Part shown: positions 18,268 to 30,047 of the stretch, one piece after another | Numbering within the stretch: position 1 is the stretch's first letter | Layout of the letters: each line of letters starts with the position of its first letter | Origin: Sporosarcina ureae | GTDB lineage: Bacteria > Bacillota > Bacilli > Bacillales_A > Planococcaceae | Assembly: GCF_002082015.1 (NCBI RefSeq) | Contig: NZ_CP015109.1 | Coordinates: 458,134-522,133 of the forward strand | DNA: 64,000 nucleotides | Reading direction: 5' to 3' | Position numbers and translations under genes: made by a program | Notes under the pieces: generated by a model | What the model was told of the DNA's origin: nothing | What the model saw: only the letters and a program-made list of their open reading frames with translations | The model's database searches: none

Positions 18268-18459
18268 ATGCGAAAAGGTTATAACCCATATCTATTGCCG
18301 CCATGGCTTCGGAAAACGAGATTTTACTGTAAAGGCTTTATCATCCCGTTAACCGTGTTTCAGTTGATACGGTTACTCATTGTTCCGACGACCGGCGACA
18401 TTTTACTATTTTGCTTACTCGCCGCTTTGTCTTTCTGCTTCTACAAAAACATTATTTGA
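18268..18459 (+). CDS. Small basic membrane protein
   Basis: A 63-residue protein with a basic start (MRKGYNPYLLPPWLRKTRFY) and two hydrophobic segments (residues 22-40 and 45-60). AGAAAGG lies 8-10 bases before the ATG. Its last 45 bases overlap the end of the convergent SpoVID-like gene. The function is unknown; the good ribosome binding site and composition support a real gene. Confidence 0.6.
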   Translation: MRKGYNPYLLPPWLRKTRFYCKGFIIPLTVFQLIRLLIVPTTGDILLFCLLAALSFCFYKNII

Positions 18460-19050
18460 ATGGAAGATCTTTCTTGTTACATCGTCATCCAGCTCGGCGA
18501 TGTATAAGAGAAAGTCTTCCATTTCATTAGTTACTTGCTCTACCGCACGGTCAGCATTTGCTAGAAATTCCATATGGGAAGTCGATGCAGCTACGAACTC
18601 CGGTGATGCGGGTTCTTCTTCGACCGCTACGGTTTCCTGTACAGGCTCTTGCACGAGTTGTTCCCGTTTCAACTGTACCGTCCACTCTAGTTTCAATCCG
18701 CCGTCTTCTTGCGATGTAGCTTGAACATCTTGCACTTCAAGTTGCAGGTTCCCATCGAGTTCAGCTGGTAGATCCACATTGAGTGGCACCGCATATTCAA
18801 AATACCCCTTATTGTTCTCTACTTCGACGTCATTAATAATCAATAAATCTTCAGCCGTGAGTTCCACTTGCTTGTCTGCATCAAATACAACGTTTGCTGC
18901 GATATGATAAATCCCTTGCAAACGAATCGCTTCTTCTGTACGATCCTCCGTAAACCCTGGCGTCACCTTTACTTCAGCCGATTCAGCAAATGCCCCATAC
19001 TCAGCAGGGAAATAAAAAGACTCTTGTAATGTCCATTGATGCGTCGTCAT
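18415..19050 (-). CDS. SpoVID-like spore coat protein lacking LysM (tentative)
   Basis: A 211-residue acidic protein starting MTTHQWTLQESFYFPAEYGA, with a beta-rich region up to residue 125 that includes LQGIYHIAANVVFD and FEYAVPLNVDLP. This resembles the N-terminal part of SpoVID, and the gene lies between valS and hemL, where Bacillus carries spoVID. SpoVID of B. subtilis is far longer and ends in a LysM domain; here the protein ends after a Glu/Val/Pro-rich linker and a short helical segment. It could be a reduced SpoVID or a different coat morphogen. AAAGGAG precedes the ATG. The 3' end overlaps the convergent small membrane gene. Confidence 0.55.
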   Translation of the reverse strand: MTTHQWTLQESFYFPAEYGAFAESAEVKVTPGFTEDRTEEAIRLQGIYHIAANVVFDADKQVELTAEDLLIINDVEVENNKGYFEYAVPLNVDLPAELDGNLQLEVQDVQATSQEDGGLKLEWTVQLKREQLVQEPVQETVAVEEEPASPEFVAASTSHMEFLANADRAVEQVTNEMEDFLLYIAELDDDVTRKIFHSNNVFVEAERQSGE

Positions 19051-19174
19051 TATCGCTTCACTCCTTTTTTTAACTCAGGCTACTATATGAAAAGTTAGAA
19101 GAGTTTAGAAGCGGAGTATACTGGAGATAGGGAATGAAATAATCGCTACCGCACCATTTTACCTAACTATTCAT

Positions 19175-19210
19175 TAAAAAACGCCAAGCAAATATATTTG
19201 CTTGACGTTT
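19175..19210 (-). terminator. Terminator of the hem operon after hemL
   Basis: AACGTCAAGCAAAT and ATTTGCTTGGCGTT form a long stem with almost no loop, followed by TTTT, just past the hemL stop. Confidence 0.85.
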
Positions 19211-19215
19211 CTTTA

Positions 19216-20511
19216 TTATCGCTTCAATTTCTCAAACACTGTATGGAATGCTTCCACAGTTTTCGCGATGTGCTCTTCTGTGTGTGCTGCTGACAGGAAC
19301 ATACCTTCGAATTGGGAAGGTGGTAATAAAATACCTTCTTCCGCCATGAGACGGTAATATTCTGCGAACAGTTTCAAATCAGATGTTTTCGCAGCATCGT
19401 AGTTATTAACGCGTTGATCCGTAAAGAAGAAGCCGATCATCGAACCAGCACGATTGACGGTATGCGGAATATTATTAGCTTTCGCAGCTGCACGGAAACC
19501 TTCTTCCAACTGATCGCCAAGCTTAAGGAAGTGTTCGTATGTTTTAGGTGTCAACTTTTTCAACGTTTCAATTCCCGCTGTCATCGCTAACGGGTTACCA
19601 GACAATGTCCCTGCCTGATAAATAGTTCCTGCCGGTGCTACATGCTCCATAATCTTACGGGAACCGCCATACGCTCCTACAGGCAATCCGCCGCCGATTA
19701 CTTTACCAAGACATGTAAGGTCAGGTTTGATGTTGAAATGACCTTGTGCGCATTTATATCCTACACGGAATCCAGTCATCACTTCATCGAAGATCAGTAA
19801 CGAACCGTTTTCTTCTGTCAACTCACGTAAACCTTTAAGGAAGCCGCTATCCGGTCCTACAACACCCATGTTTCCTGCAACGGGTTCTACAATAATTGCA
19901 GCCAGGTCGTCTCCGTACTCTTTAATAGCCAGCTTGACACTTTCCAGGTCGTTATATGGAACTGTGATGGTGTTAGACGCAATGGATTCAGGTACTCCAG
20001 GGCTATCAGGTAATCCTAATGTAGCAACACCCGATCCCGCTTTAATGAGCAAGGAGTCCGCATGTCCATGATAGCAACCTTCGAATTTAAGAATTTTATT
20101 ACGCTTCGTATAGCCTCGAGCTAAACGAAGTGCACTCATCGTTGCTTCTGTACCTGAAGAAACCATACGCACCATTTCGATGGAAGGTACACGGTCGATT
20201 ACAAGCTCTGCCAATTCATTTTCTAGAAGAGTAGGTGCTCCGAAACTTGTACCAGTTTCAGCTACTTTTTGAATTGCAGATACTACGTCAGGGTGCGTGT
20301 GACCAAGGATTAGAGGACCCCAAGATAGAATGTAGTCTATATATTCATTGCCATCGATATCCTTAATGATCGCACCTTTACCACTTTCCATAAAGATTGG
20401 ATCCATGTTCACTGATTTGAATCCACGAACAGGTGAGTTGACGCCACCTGGCATTAATTCAACTGCCTCTTTGAATGCCTGTTTAGATTTCGTATATGTT
20501 TTTTGTCCCAT
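19216..20511 (-). CDS. hemL: Glutamate-1-semialdehyde 2,1-aminomutase
   Basis: A 431-residue PLP enzyme converting glutamate-1-semialdehyde to 5-aminolevulinate. It shows [53 protein letters not shown] and the Schiff-base lysine segment [18 protein letters not shown]. Length is standard. The ATG at 20511 has GGAGGAG upstream, inside the end of hemB, and lies one base past the hemB stop codon. It is the last gene of the haem operon. Confidence 0.97.
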   Translation of the reverse strand: MGQKTYTKSKQAFKEAVELMPGGVNSPVRGFKSVNMDPIFMESGKGAIIKDIDGNEYIDYILSWGPLILGHTHPDVVSAIQKVAETGTSFGAPTLLENELAELVIDRVPSIEMVRMVSSGTEATMSALRLARGYTKRNKILKFEGCYHGHADSLLIKAGSGVATLGLPDSPGVPESIASNTITVPYNDLESVKLAIKEYGDDLAAIIVEPVAGNMGVVGPDSGFLKGLRELTEENGSLLIFDEVMTGFRVGYKCAQGHFNIKPDLTCLGKVIGGGLPVGAYGGSRKIMEHVAPAGTIYQAGTLSGNPLAMTAGIETLKKLTPKTYEHFLKLGDQLEEGFRAAAKANNIPHTVNRAGSMIGFFFTDQRVNNYDAAKTSDLKLFAEYYRLMAEEGILLPPSQFEGMFLSAAHTEEHIAKTVEAFHTVFEKLKR

Positions 20512-20512
20512 A

Positions 20513-21493
20513 TTACTTCTCCTCCAACCAGCGAGCGGCATCTTTTGCATGATACGTCATGATAATATCTGCGCCTGCACGCTTCATACTTGTTAACGTC
20601 TCTAATACAATTTTCTTCTCATCTACCCAGCCGTTTAATGCAGCGGCTTTGATCATAGCATATTCCCCACTGACATTATACGCTACGACAGGCAATAATA
20701 CGTGATTCTTCACGTCGCGAATGATATCAAGGTAAGACAAGGCCGGCTTAACAATTAAGAAGTCTGCACCTTCAACGATATCGGATTCCGCCTCACGCAT
20801 AGCTTCCATGCGGTTTGCTGGATCCATTTGATACGTTTTTCGATCACCAAATTGTGGTGTGGATTGCGCTGCTTCACGGAATGGACCGTAATAAGCTGAT
20901 GCATATTTAACTGCATATGACATGATCGGAATGTTTTGGAACCCCGCATCATCTAGCGCTTGACGAATAACTGCCACAAAGCCATCCATCATATTGGATG
21001 GCGCAATAATATCAGCTCCCGCTTTCGCTTGACTGACGGCTGTCTTGGCAAGTAATACGAGGCTTGCATCATTATCTACATCGTTGTCATGAATAACGCC
21101 ACAGTGTCCGTGATCTGTATACTCGCATAGGCAAGTATCTGCTACTACGACTAATTGTGGATGACGTTCTTTCACTGCCCGTGTTGCACGCTGGATGATT
21201 CCTTCATCATCATACGCTTCGGAACCAGTTGCGTCCTTCTCAGAAGGAATACCAAATAAAATTATAGAAGAAATACCTAATTCGACTACTTCATCCGTTT
21301 CTTTTAATAATAAATCAATGGAGAACTGATCTACTCCCGGCATTGAAGCGATAGGATTACGTACGTTCTCGCCTTCTGTAACAAAGATAGGATAAATGAA
21401 ATCCGCTGCCTTAATTTCCGTCTCTCTCACCATCGCTCTAACGGTCGGATGTGTACGAAGTCTACGATGACGCTTAAATTCTATTGGATTCAT
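20513..21493 (-). CDS. hemB: Delta-aminolevulinic acid dehydratase (porphobilinogen synthase)
   Basis: A 326-residue enzyme condensing two 5-aminolevulinates to porphobilinogen. The zinc cysteines are in [14 protein letters not shown], and the two active-site lysines in [16 protein letters not shown] and [12 protein letters not shown]. Start overlaps the hemD stop (ATGA). Confidence 0.97.
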   Translation of the reverse strand: MNPIEFKRHRRLRTHPTVRAMVRETEIKAADFIYPIFVTEGENVRNPIASMPGVDQFSIDLLLKETDEVVELGISSIILFGIPSEKDATGSEAYDDEGIIQRATRAVKERHPQLVVVADTCLCEYTDHGHCGVIHDNDVDNDASLVLLAKTAVSQAKAGADIIAPSNMMDGFVAVIRQALDDAGFQNIPIMSYAVKYASAYYGPFREAAQSTPQFGDRKTYQMDPANRMEAMREAESDIVEGADFLIVKPALSYLDIIRDVKNHVLLPVVAYNVSGEYAMIKAAALNGWVDEKKIVLETLTSMKRAGADIIMTYHAKDAARWLEEK

Positions 21494-22254
21494 TTGAATT
21501 CTCCCTTTCGTTTAGCCAGTTCATGGACTAGCTCGACTAATGTATACGTTTCAGGTTTGACGTGAACGGGCGCACCTACTTTTAACAATGCACGTTCCGT
21601 AACATGGCCAATTGCGCAAACCGTAAAGCCAAACCACGTCGTTTTCGGTGCAATACGTGAAGAGAACACTTCCACCGCTGAAGGGCTTGCGAATAATACG
21701 GACACCTGATTTTTATGAAGTATAAAGCGACTTAATTTATCTATCTCACTCGTTGCACTCTTGGTCTCATAGACTGTCCATTCCGATACATGAAACGGCA
21801 ATTCCTCGCGAATCAAACTTCCTGCGAGAGAACCTTTCAAAAAGACTACATGTAATCGTTCTGACTTTTTTGGATTAAACTGTTTGACGAAAACATCTGC
21901 ACTAAACACGCTTGGAATGAAAGATACAGCAAAACCAAGTCGGTCTAGCGCAGCCGCTGTTCGTGTACCGACTGCTGCGACTTTGCCGTTAAACGTATCT
22001 GCCGTTACATTGAACCGTATCATCTTCGCACGGAACGCAGCAACTGCTGATTGGCTCGTAAAAATGAGCCAATCAGCTTTCATTGCTTGCTGCAACTTTT
22101 GCTGATCAGCCTTCTTCTGTATTTCTCCTACTTCAATCAGCGGAATCGAAACCGGAATGCCACCGTACTTTTTCACAAGTTCGGCCGCTTCCGTAGACTT
22201 TGGTGTTCCGGTGAAAATAACCGTTTCTCCTGCTAACGGTAATGCATCACGCAT
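21490..22254 (-). CDS. hemD: Uroporphyrinogen-III synthase
   Basis: A 254-residue protein with the weakly conserved two-domain fold of the family: [18 protein letters not shown] at the start, [32 protein letters not shown] and a C-terminal [18 protein letters not shown]. It closes and inverts hydroxymethylbilane. Identity rests partly on its place between hemC and hemB. Its start overlaps the hemC end by 8 bases (ATGCGTGA). Confidence 0.93.
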   Translation of the reverse strand: MRDALPLAGETVIFTGTPKSTEAAELVKKYGGIPVSIPLIEVGEIQKKADQQKLQQAMKADWLIFTSQSAVAAFRAKMIRFNVTADTFNGKVAAVGTRTAAALDRLGFAVSFIPSVFSADVFVKQFNPKKSERLHVVFLKGSLAGSLIREELPFHVSEWTVYETKSATSEIDKLSRFILHKNQVSVLFASPSAVEVFSSRIAPKTTWFGFTVCAIGHVTERALLKVGAPVHVKPETYTLVELVHELAKRKGEFK

Positions 22255-23176
22255 CCATTTCCGCCTTCACTTTCTTGATTACTTCAGCAGCACCTTGGTC
22301 ACGTAAAATTTTACTGACTTCTTTACCAACTGCGACAGGATCTGTTCCTTTCACCGTTTCGCGGAACACTTGAATTGCATCCGGAGACGCGATGAAGCCA
22401 GTCATCTCTACTTCATTACCATCAAACGTTGCAAATCCACCAATAGGTACTTGGCAAGATCCATCCATTTCATTAAGGAACGTGCGCTCAGCCTGTAATT
22501 CAACCCAAGTCTTCTCGTCCGTTAGTTTTGCCAGTTCATTTAGTAATTCTGTATCATCTTCACGACATTCAATCGCTAATGCACCTTGCCCTACTGCTGG
22601 AATACAATCATCAAGCGAGAGGTGTTCTGTGACGATGTTATCATCCCAGCCCATACGCTTAAGCCCTGCAGCGGCTAAGAGAATTGCGTCAAATTCACCA
22701 TCATGTAGTTTACGTAAACGTGTATCAATGTTCCCGCGAATCCACTTAATTTCAATATCTGGACGCAACATCAATAGCTGTGAACTGCGACGAAGACTAG
22801 ATGTACCAACAACCGCTCCGATTGGCAAGTCCATGAAGCGAACATGGTCGTTTGCAATGTACGCATCACGTGGATCTACACGTTTAGGAATACAGCCGAC
22901 TGTCAAGCCGTCAGGAATTACCGCCGGCATATCTTTCATGCTATGTACGGCAAAATCGATTTCCTTATTAAATAATGCTTGTTGAATTTCTTTTACGAAT
23001 AGTCCTTTACCGCCAACTTTTGACAACATGACGTCTAAGATTTGATCGCCTTTCGTCACAATTTCTTTTATCTCAAATTCAAATGGGGCACCTGCCTGCT
23101 TCATTTGTCCAATGAACCATTTCGTTTGAGTTAATGCTAGCTTACTTCTACGTGAACCTACAATAATTTTTCTCAC
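22247..23176 (-). CDS. hemC: Porphobilinogen deaminase (hydroxymethylbilane synthase)
   Basis: A 309-residue enzyme that polymerises four porphobilinogens. It has [66 protein letters not shown] and the dipyrromethane-attachment cysteine in [15 protein letters not shown]. Length is standard. It follows hemX after 15 bases. Confidence 0.97.
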   Translation of the reverse strand: MRKIIVGSRRSKLALTQTKWFIGQMKQAGAPFEFEIKEIVTKGDQILDVMLSKVGGKGLFVKEIQQALFNKEIDFAVHSMKDMPAVIPDGLTVGCIPKRVDPRDAYIANDHVRFMDLPIGAVVGTSSLRRSSQLLMLRPDIEIKWIRGNIDTRLRKLHDGEFDAILLAAAGLKRMGWDDNIVTEHLSLDDCIPAVGQGALAIECREDDTELLNELAKLTDEKTWVELQAERTFLNEMDGSCQVPIGGFATFDGNEVEMTGFIASPDAIQVFRETVKGTDPVAVGKEVSKILRDQGAAEVIKKVKAEMDA

Positions 23177-23191
23177 AATACTCTTCCTTTC

Positions 23192-24022
23192 TTATACCCA
23201 TAAATGAAATTGTGACAGCGTACTGCCCAAAAAGAAATTAATGACCGTTAAAAGAAATGCAAATATTGTCATCCAGGCAAACTCCATTGATTGAAGCTTT
23301 CCCTTAAAGTTGAAATAAATAACCGAAGAATAGATGAGTAATATTGCAAATGACCCCATAATTTTCACATCAAATGGAGACCAGTTTTCAAGCGCTACAT
23401 ATGCCCACTGAACTCCGAATAGTAAACTAACGAATAGTATCGGAATGCCAGTATAGATCGACATTTTCATCCCCATCATCGTCTGATGCAAATTAGGTAG
23501 ACTAGAAAAGCGTTTTCCAAACTTTTTACTTTTCAGTACGTTATATACAATCAAATATAATACAGCAAAAACAAAAGCTAATGCGAACACTGCGTACGAG
23601 AGGATTGCTGTCGTAATATGAACAAATAGTACTTCTGAAATGAGCGAATCACCGACAGTGGACGCTGTGTATTTCAAATTGGAAAAGACATGAATCATTA
23701 AAAAAGCAAATCCGATGATATTTGTGAAAAACACCATGAAATTCACTTTATATATCAACTGGAACACGATAGATAATGTGACCAGTAACCACACATAAAA
23801 ATAAATTCCTTCAACTAGCGATAATACCGGAAAGCGTTTCATCTGAATAATATAAAGTGATAAAATCGCGGTTTGTGTAAGCCATACGGTAACGATGAGC
23901 CAAAAAGCAATACGATGAATCATTTTTGACTTCTTCAAGTAATCAATAAAATAAAAAACAAGACCGAGGGCATAAAGAACAATCATGAATTCCTGAAGTC
24001 TTGCGACGGTTAAATCAACCAT
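23192..24022 (-). CDS. hemX: HemX, CcsA-type membrane protein
   Basis: A 276-residue integral membrane protein with about eight hydrophobic segments, in the cytochrome c assembly (CcsA) superfamily. In B. subtilis HemX lowers the amount of HemA; that role is assumed here from position between hemA and hemC. The ribosome binding site is weak. A terminator lies upstream, separating it from hemA. Confidence 0.88.
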   Translation of the reverse strand: MVDLTVARLQEFMIVLYALGLVFYFIDYLKKSKMIHRIAFWLIVTVWLTQTAILSLYIIQMKRFPVLSLVEGIYFYVWLLVTLSIVFQLIYKVNFMVFFTNIIGFAFLMIHVFSNLKYTASTVGDSLISEVLFVHITTAILSYAVFALAFVFAVLYLIVYNVLKSKKFGKRFSSLPNLHQTMMGMKMSIYTGIPILFVSLLFGVQWAYVALENWSPFDVKIMGSFAILLIYSSVIYFNFKGKLQSMEFAWMTIFAFLLTVINFFLGSTLSQFHLWV

Positions 24023-24189
24023 ATGCTATTCTCTGCCTTTCAAGCGAAAACCTCTCTTGTGTTAGTAAGGAGTGTTCGTCTTCATTGTCTCAAATGAGAG
24101 GGTGATACTGCAAATAATTGCATCTGTGGAAAGCATGGTTTTCTTATCATCGTAAATAGTTATACATATATTTCATATTTAATTGCATT

Positions 24190-24239
24190 AAAAAAGTGGG
24201 CCTGTACTGTTCTTGTGAAAGACAGATACAGAACCACCT
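24190..24239 (-). terminator. Terminator-like hairpin between hemA and hemX
   Basis: On the minus strand GTGG..CTGTA.CTGT pairs with ACAGTACAGG.CCAC (small internal loop and one bulge), followed by TTTTTT. It starts only a few bases after the hemA stop codon. Confidence 0.75.
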
Positions 24240-24243
24240 GGGA

Positions 24244-25620
24244 TTAGTGTTGATAATGTAAGCTCGTCATATCAGCAACGTCTGATTTTTGATCAGCACG
24301 TTTTTGAAGACGTTCTTTTGCTTGTAATGCCAGCTGTTCCTTTTCTGTTACGACATCTTCGGCAATACCAAAGATTTGTTCAAAAAGTGCGAGTTTCTCT
24401 GCTGCCTTTTTATCAGTAGATAATTCTTTAGCCTGTAAAATAGGTTCTTTTAATAATTGATTAATAATCGATTTTGTATGCTTGTTTAGAACTTTCTTTT
24501 CACGTTCTGTTAAATCCGGCATTTTGTTTTCGATGCTGGCCATTGTTTCACTTTGAATACGACTTGCTTTCTTACGAAGTGCAGAAATCATCGGCACGAC
24601 ACCTAGTGTTGTTAACCATTCTTTAAACGCAACTACTTCTTGTTCAATCATTAGACCAATTTCGTCAGCTGCCCGCTTACGTTCAGCCAGGTTTGCTTCG
24701 ACAATACCTTGAAGATCATCGATATCATACAAGAATACACTATTCAATTCACCGATTTTTGGATCAAGGTCACGTGGTACAGCAATGTCCACCATGAATA
24801 GTGGCTTGCCTTTACGTAGTCTCTCTACAAAATCCATCAATTCATAATCGATGACATATTCAGTAGCACCCGTTGAACTGATTAAAATATCTGCTTCGAG
24901 TAACAAACACTGCAACTCTTGCATAGATTTCGCTTCACCATTAAATTTCGCTGCGAGAATTTCTGCTTTAGAGAATGTTCGATTGATTACGGTAATCTTT
25001 CCAACACCGCTTCCCTGCAAGTTCTTCACTGCTAATTCACCCATCGTACCAGCACCAAGAATGGCGATATGCTTATCCTTAAGTGAACCGAAAATCTTTC
25101 TACCCAGTTCTACTGCTGCATAGGAAACAGACACGGCATTTTCACCGATTGCTGTGTCAGTATGTGCTCTTTTCGCTGTCGTAATCGCTTGTTTGAACAA
25201 TTCATTGAATACGGTACCTGTCGTACCAATATTTTGTGCAGCGAAAAAACTACTGCGAATTTGCCCTAAAATTTGTGTTTCACCAAGTACCATGGAATCA
25301 ATGCCTGCAGTTACACGCAATAAGTGTTCCACTGCACCATCTTCTTCATGAATAATCAAGTGACTGGAGAATTCCTCCATAGGAATAGAAAACCAATCAG
25401 CAAGGAATCTTTTAATATAATAGCGTCCTGTATGAATTTGATCTACTACCGCATAGATTTCTGTGCGGTTACAAGTAGAAATAATGACGTTTTCTAGAAT
25501 ACTCTTTTGCTGTTGCAATGTTTGCATCGCTTGTGGCAAATCAGCTTCAACAAATGATAGCTTCTCTCTAATTTCGACAGGAGCGGTTCGGTGGTTAACA
25601 CCGACAACGACTGTATACAT
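24244..25620 (-). CDS. hemA: Glutamyl-tRNA reductase
   Basis: A 458-residue enzyme making glutamate-1-semialdehyde from glutamyl-tRNA. It has [17 protein letters not shown], the catalytic cysteine in [27 protein letters not shown], the NADPH loop [14 protein letters not shown] and [21 protein letters not shown]. The C-terminal dimerisation helices are complete. The ATG at 25620 (AAAGGTG upstream) is preferred to an in-frame ATG 12 codons earlier. It is first in the haem gene run. Confidence 0.97.
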   Translation of the reverse strand: MYTVVVGVNHRTAPVEIREKLSFVEADLPQAMQTLQQQKSILENVIISTCNRTEIYAVVDQIHTGRYYIKRFLADWFSIPMEEFSSHLIIHEEDGAVEHLLRVTAGIDSMVLGETQILGQIRSSFFAAQNIGTTGTVFNELFKQAITTAKRAHTDTAIGENAVSVSYAAVELGRKIFGSLKDKHIAILGAGTMGELAVKNLQGSGVGKITVINRTFSKAEILAAKFNGEAKSMQELQCLLLEADILISSTGATEYVIDYELMDFVERLRKGKPLFMVDIAVPRDLDPKIGELNSVFLYDIDDLQGIVEANLAERKRAADEIGLMIEQEVVAFKEWLTTLGVVPMISALRKKASRIQSETMASIENKMPDLTEREKKVLNKHTKSIINQLLKEPILQAKELSTDKKAAEKLALFEQIFGIAEDVVTEKEQLALQAKERLQKRADQKSDVADMTSLHYQH

Positions 25621-25658
25621 TAGGTGCTCACACCTTTCGGAATCTTTTTCGTACATTC

Positions 25659-25667
25659 ATTATAACA
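25659..25667 (-). promoter_or_regulatory. Extended -10 promoter of hemA
   Basis: TGTTATAAT (extended -10) lies about 40 bases upstream of the hemA ATG. No good -35 is visible at 17 bases, as often found with extended -10 promoters. Confidence 0.6.
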
Positions 25668-25748
25668 TACATAGCGCTTTAGTCGGAACGCAATTGTGAA
25701 CAACGTTTGAAGTCATAATGTAGCAATTCCATCTACCTAACTCGTTAC

Positions 25749-26330
25749 TTACATACGACTTTCGATTTCACGCCATGCTTCCTCCATACCTATTCCTTTT
25801 TCAGATGAAAATAGGATGAGCGGCTCGTGTATTTCCATGTTAAATGTTGTCCGAACAATCTTCTTATGCTTTTCCCATTTACCTTTAGGTATTTTATCTG
25901 CTTTTGTTGCAACAACAATCGTAGGGATATTGTAATGAGACAGGAAGTCATGCATCATGCAGTCATCTTTTGTCGGTGGATGTCGCAAATCAACAATTTG
26001 CACGACCGCGCGCAATTCTTCACGTGATGTGATGTATTGTTCGATCATACCGCCCCATTTTTCTTTTTCAGTTTTCGAAACTTTCGCATAGCCGTAACCT
26101 GGTACGTCAACGAAAAATAGTTGTTCTTCAATTTTATAGAAATTGAGCGTTTGAGTCTTCCCTGGTTTCGAAGAAGTACGAGCCAAGCTTTTACGGCCAA
26201 TCATTTTGTTAATGAAGGAAGATTTCCCTACATTTGAACGACCAGCTAACGCAAATTCAGGATAACCTTCTGTTGGATATTGTTCAGGTCTAACCGCACT
26301 CATAATCATTTCAACGTTATGGACTTTCAT
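25749..26330 (-). CDS. engB: Ribosome biogenesis GTPase EngB (YsxC)
   Basis: A 193-residue GTPase needed for 50S assembly. The G motifs are visible: [16 protein letters not shown] (G1), GKTQTLNF (G2), [12 protein letters not shown] (G3), VATKADKI (G4) and a LFSSEKG segment (G5). The start overlaps the lonA stop by ATGA, giving the usual lonA-engB coupling. Confidence 0.96.
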   Translation of the reverse strand: MKVHNVEMIMSAVRPEQYPTEGYPEFALAGRSNVGKSSFINKMIGRKSLARTSSKPGKTQTLNFYKIEEQLFFVDVPGYGYAKVSKTEKEKWGGMIEQYITSREELRAVVQIVDLRHPPTKDDCMMHDFLSHYNIPTIVVATKADKIPKGKWEKHKKIVRTTFNMEIHEPLILFSSEKGIGMEEAWREIESRM

Positions 26331-28648
26331 TTCTTTTCCTCCAAAGCGATATCGAGTACTTCATGAGCATCCGACACAAGTTTAAATGTTAATTCTTTTC
26401 TTACACTATCTGGAATGTCATCCAAATCGCGTTCATTGTCTGACGGGATGATGATCGTGCGCAGTCCGGCACGGTGAGCACTAAGCGTTTTTTGTTTTAG
26501 CCCACCAATCGGTAGCACACGTCCACGCAGTGTCACCTCTCCTGTCATACCGACTTCACGGCGTATCGGACGTTCTGTCAACGCGGATACGAGTGCCGTG
26601 ACAATAGTAATACCAGCAGAAGGTCCATCTTTCGGTGTTGCGCCTTCTGGAACATGAATATGAATATCCCATTTCTCATGAAAATCAGGATCTATGTCAA
26701 ATGACATAGCTTTGGAACGTACATAAGATAATGCCGTTTGCGCCGATTCCTTCATGACATCCCCAAGCTTACCTGTCAACAGTAACTTACCTTTACCTGG
26801 TGATAAGGAAACTTCAATTTGTAATGTATCTCCACCGACAGATGTATAGGCAAGTCCAGTGGCCATACCAACTTGATTAACCGTTTCTGCCTGCCCAAAA
26901 CGGAAACGCTTCTTGCCCAGTAACGCTTCTAAAGATTTTGGGCTCACTGTTAAGCTTTTCTTATCGCCTGCTAGTATTTGACGCGCAGCTTTCCGACAAA
27001 TGCTTGCGATTTCTCGCTCAAGTGAACGTACACCAGCTTCACGTGTATAGTATCGTACGATTTCTAGCACTGCTTCTTCCTGGAAACGAAGTTGTGACTT
27101 CTTTAAACCATGTTCCTTCATCTGTTTTGGAATCAAGTGATGGATAGCAATTGATTGTTTTTCTTGTTCTGTATAGCCAGGAATTGAAATGATTTCCATA
27201 CGATCACGCAATGGCCCTGGTATAGCCCCCAGATCATTCGACGTCGCAATGAATAAGACACTTGAAAGATCATAGGGCTCTTCTATATAATGATCACTGA
27301 AATTATTGTTTTGTTCAGGATCAAGCACTTCCAGCATCGCAGACGACGGATCTCCTCTAAAATCGTTTGACATTTTATCGATTTCATCTAGTAGGAAGAC
27401 TGGATTGACAGTGCCTGCCTTTTTCATACTTTGTATAATACGTCCGGGCATAGCACCTACATACGTTCGACGATGACCACGAATTTCAGATTCATCACGG
27501 ACACCACCTAGTGATAAACGTACAAATTCACGTCCTAGTGACTCAGCGATTGAACGGGCTAATGAAGTTTTACCTACTCCTGGAGGGCCATCTAAGCAAA
27601 GAATCGGTCCGCGCAGAGAATTGGTCATCTGACGTACAGCGAGGTATTCAAGAATTCGTTCTTTAACGTTTTCTAATCCTTCATGATCACGATTCAATAT
27701 TTCTTCTGAACGAGACAAATCTAGTTGATCTTTTGTCGCATGAGTCCATGGTAGCATAATCAGCCACTCAATATAGTTACGAATGATGCCACTTTCAGCT
27801 GAAGCAGAAGGAATTTTTTCATAACGTTCCAGTTCACGCTCTGCTGCTTCTCTCACAGACTGCGGCATATTGGCTTCTTCGATTTTCTTTTTCAGTTCGG
27901 ACACTTCAAGACCTTTACCATCTTTATCGCCTAGCTCAGTTTGAATCGCCTTTAATTGTTCGCGTAAGTAAAATTCTTTTTGTGTGCGTTCCATTGCTTC
28001 CTTCACGCGTTCATTAATTTTTTGTTCGAGCTCCATGATTTCCTGTTCATTATACATTCGACTGATAAGCCATTCCAAACGATTGGGGACATCTAGGATT
28101 TCAAGCACTTCTTGTTTGGCAGTTAGTTTTAATGGTAAGTTTGATGCAATCATATCGGCTAATCTACCCGGTTCTTGAATGCTTTCAACCGTCTCCAATG
28201 TTTCTTCAGAAATCCGTTTGCTATTCTTCGCATATCGTTTGAACTGTGCAACAAGTGAACGCATCAATGCTTCTGCTTCCGCATCTTTTTCTTCATTCTC
28301 TTCGTAACATGTGACATTGACAACTGGATACAGGTCAGCTTCTCGGTAACTGCTCCACTCAGCTCTATGTATGCCTTCGATTAATACACGGTACGTACCA
28401 TTTGGTAATTGAGTCATTGATTTGATATTCGCTAGAGTGCCTATATCATGTAAATCTTCTTTTTCGGGATTTTCTAAGCTTAAATCCTTCTGCGTCGCAA
28501 GAAAAACCTGATGATTACCTGCTAATGAATGCTCAATGGCGAAAATTGAGCGTTCTCGACCCACATCAATATGCAAGAGCATCGTCGGATAAACTATCAC
28601 TCCGCGAAGTGGCAATAATGGGATGTTCTGTTTTTGAATCGTCGGCAT
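26327..28648 (-). CDS. lonA: ATP-dependent protease LonA
   Basis: A 773-residue AAA+ protease. The N-terminal LON substrate domain spans residues 8-200 ([20 protein letters not shown]). Walker A is [14 protein letters not shown] near residue 350 and Walker [10 protein letters not shown]. The protease domain has the catalytic serine in [11 protein letters not shown] and a lysine further on. Length is normal for LonA; it has no membrane segments, unlike LonB. It lies directly downstream of clpX. Confidence 0.97.
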   Translation of the reverse strand: MPTIQKQNIPLLPLRGVIVYPTMLLHIDVGRERSIFAIEHSLAGNHQVFLATQKDLSLENPEKEDLHDIGTLANIKSMTQLPNGTYRVLIEGIHRAEWSSYREADLYPVVNVTCYEENEEKDAEAEALMRSLVAQFKRYAKNSKRISEETLETVESIQEPGRLADMIASNLPLKLTAKQEVLEILDVPNRLEWLISRMYNEQEIMELEQKINERVKEAMERTQKEFYLREQLKAIQTELGDKDGKGLEVSELKKKIEEANMPQSVREAAERELERYEKIPSASAESGIIRNYIEWLIMLPWTHATKDQLDLSRSEEILNRDHEGLENVKERILEYLAVRQMTNSLRGPILCLDGPPGVGKTSLARSIAESLGREFVRLSLGGVRDESEIRGHRRTYVGAMPGRIIQSMKKAGTVNPVFLLDEIDKMSNDFRGDPSSAMLEVLDPEQNNNFSDHYIEEPYDLSSVLFIATSNDLGAIPGPLRDRMEIISIPGYTEQEKQSIAIHHLIPKQMKEHGLKKSQLRFQEEAVLEIVRYYTREAGVRSLEREIASICRKAARQILAGDKKSLTVSPKSLEALLGKKRFRFGQAETVNQVGMATGLAYTSVGGDTLQIEVSLSPGKGKLLLTGKLGDVMKESAQTALSYVRSKAMSFDIDPDFHEKWDIHIHVPEGATPKDGPSAGITIVTALVSALTERPIRREVGMTGEVTLRGRVLPIGGLKQKTLSAHRAGLRTIIIPSDNERDLDDIPDSVRKELTFKLVSDAHEVLDIALEEKK

Positions 28649-28712
28649 GATAAGCCACCTCCAAATAAATTATGTGTATGTATGTGTATTACCTAAATAA
28701 AATCTTATGTAA

Positions 28713-28766
28713 GAAAAAGCCGACTGCCGAACGTATAAGATACGCATCGGTGGAGCCGGCCTTTTT
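28713..28766 (-). terminator. clpX terminator
   Basis: On the minus strand GCCGGCT and AGTCGGC, with an inner CGTATCTTATACG hairpin and further CCGA/CGG pairs, are followed by TTTTTC. It is located between clpX and lonA. Confidence 0.78.
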
Positions 28767-28778
28767 GCCTTTTCGGCG

Positions 28779-30047
28779 TTATGCGGTATTTTTTTCGCTA
28801 TCTGATTCGTATATAGATCCGTCTTCTCTGTGCAAGATCGGAGTCGACTTGCCAAGAACAGAGTCTTTAGTAATGATGCATTTCTTCACTTCTTCAAGTG
28901 AAGGAAGGTCATACATTACATCCAACATGATATTTTCGATAATGGAACGAAGTCCACGTGCACCCGTTTTACGAGCAATCGCTTCTTTCGCAATTTCGAT
29001 CAATGCGTCATCTTCAAATTGAAGTTCTACATCGTCCAGCTCGACCATCTTTTGGTATTGCTTTACAATCGCATTCTTCGGCTCTGTTAGAATTTGATAC
29101 AATGTATCAGCATCTAACGTATCAAGAGTTGCGATTACCGGCAAACGGCCAATGAATTCTGGAATCAAACCGTATGACTGGAGATCTTCAGGAATCAATT
29201 TAGCCAATAGGCTATCTTCTTCATTGATCTCTTGCTTGGATTCAGAACCAAAACCGATCACTTTACGACCGATACGACGTTTCACGATATCTTCGATGCC
29301 ATCAAATGCTCCACCTACAACGAATAAAATATTTGTTGTATCAATTTGCAAGAATTCTTGATGTGGGTGTTTACGACCGCCTTGTGGTGGTACGCTAGCA
29401 ACTGTTCCTTCGAGAATTTTCAGTAAGGCTTGCTGTACACCTTCCCCAGATACGTCACGAGTAATCGATGCATTTTCAGATTTACGAGCTACTTTGTCGA
29501 TTTCATCAATGTAGATAATTCCTTTTTCAGCTTTATCAATATCGAAGTCCGCTGCTTGAATCAACTTCAAGAGAATATTTTCTACGTCTTCCCCAACGTA
29601 ACCTGCTTCAGTTAATGAAGTCGCATCTGCAATCGCAAATGGTACATCCAAAATACGAGCCAACGTTTGCGCAAGTAATGTTTTACCGCTACCAGTTGGG
29701 CCGATTAAGACGATATTGGATTTAGCCAGCTCGACTTCATCAATTTTACTGCTTGAATTTACCCGTTTGTAATGATTGTATACCGCTACTGCGAGTGATT
29801 TCTTTGCGCGATCTTGCCCGATGATATAGTCATCGAGGATACCTTGGATCTCTCTTGGTTTTGGAACGTCTTTTAGCTCGAAGCCTTCTTCAAGACCTAC
29901 TTCCTCTTCCACGATTTCCGCACAAAGTTCAACGCATTCATCACAAATATAAACACCTTGACCTGCTACTAGTTTACGGACTTGCTCTTGAGATTTTCCG
30001 CAAAAAGAACAGCTCAGGTTATCGTTTTCATCATTAAATTTGAACAT
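28779..30047 (-). CDS. clpX: ATP-dependent Clp protease ATP-binding subunit ClpX
   Basis: A 422-residue AAA+ unfoldase. The N-terminal zinc finger is CSFCGKSQ ... CDECVELC, Walker A is [14 protein letters not shown] and Walker [14 protein letters not shown]. The IGF loop that docks on ClpP is in [13 protein letters not shown] at 30047 (MFKFNDEND) has AGGGGTG at good distance; the GTG three codons upstream lies within that site. Gene order tig-clpX is conserved in Bacillales. Confidence 0.97.
   Translation of the reverse strand: MFKFNDENDNLSCSFCGKSQEQVRKLVAGQGVYICDECVELCAEIVEEEVGLEEGFELKDVPKPREIQGILDDYIIGQDRAKKSLAVAVYNHYKRVNSSSKIDEVELAKSNIVLIGPTGSGKTLLAQTLARILDVPFAIADATSLTEAGYVGEDVENILLKLIQAADFDIDKAEKGIIYIDEIDKVARKSENASITRDVSGEGVQQALLKILEGTVASVPPQGGRKHPHQEFLQIDTTNILFVVGGAFDGIEDIVKRRIGRKVIGFGSESKQEINEEDSLLAKLIPEDLQSYGLIPEFIGRLPVIATLDTLDADTLYQILTEPKNAIVKQYQKMVELDDVELQFEDDALIEIAKEAIARKTGARGLRSIIENIMLDVMYDLPSLEEVKKCIITKDSVLGKSTPILHREDGSIYESDSEKNTA

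Noticed and set aside
22392..22985. 197-codon plus-strand frame across hemC
   Set aside because: Antisense to a conserved enzyme, Ser/Arg-rich low-information translation, no ribosome binding site.
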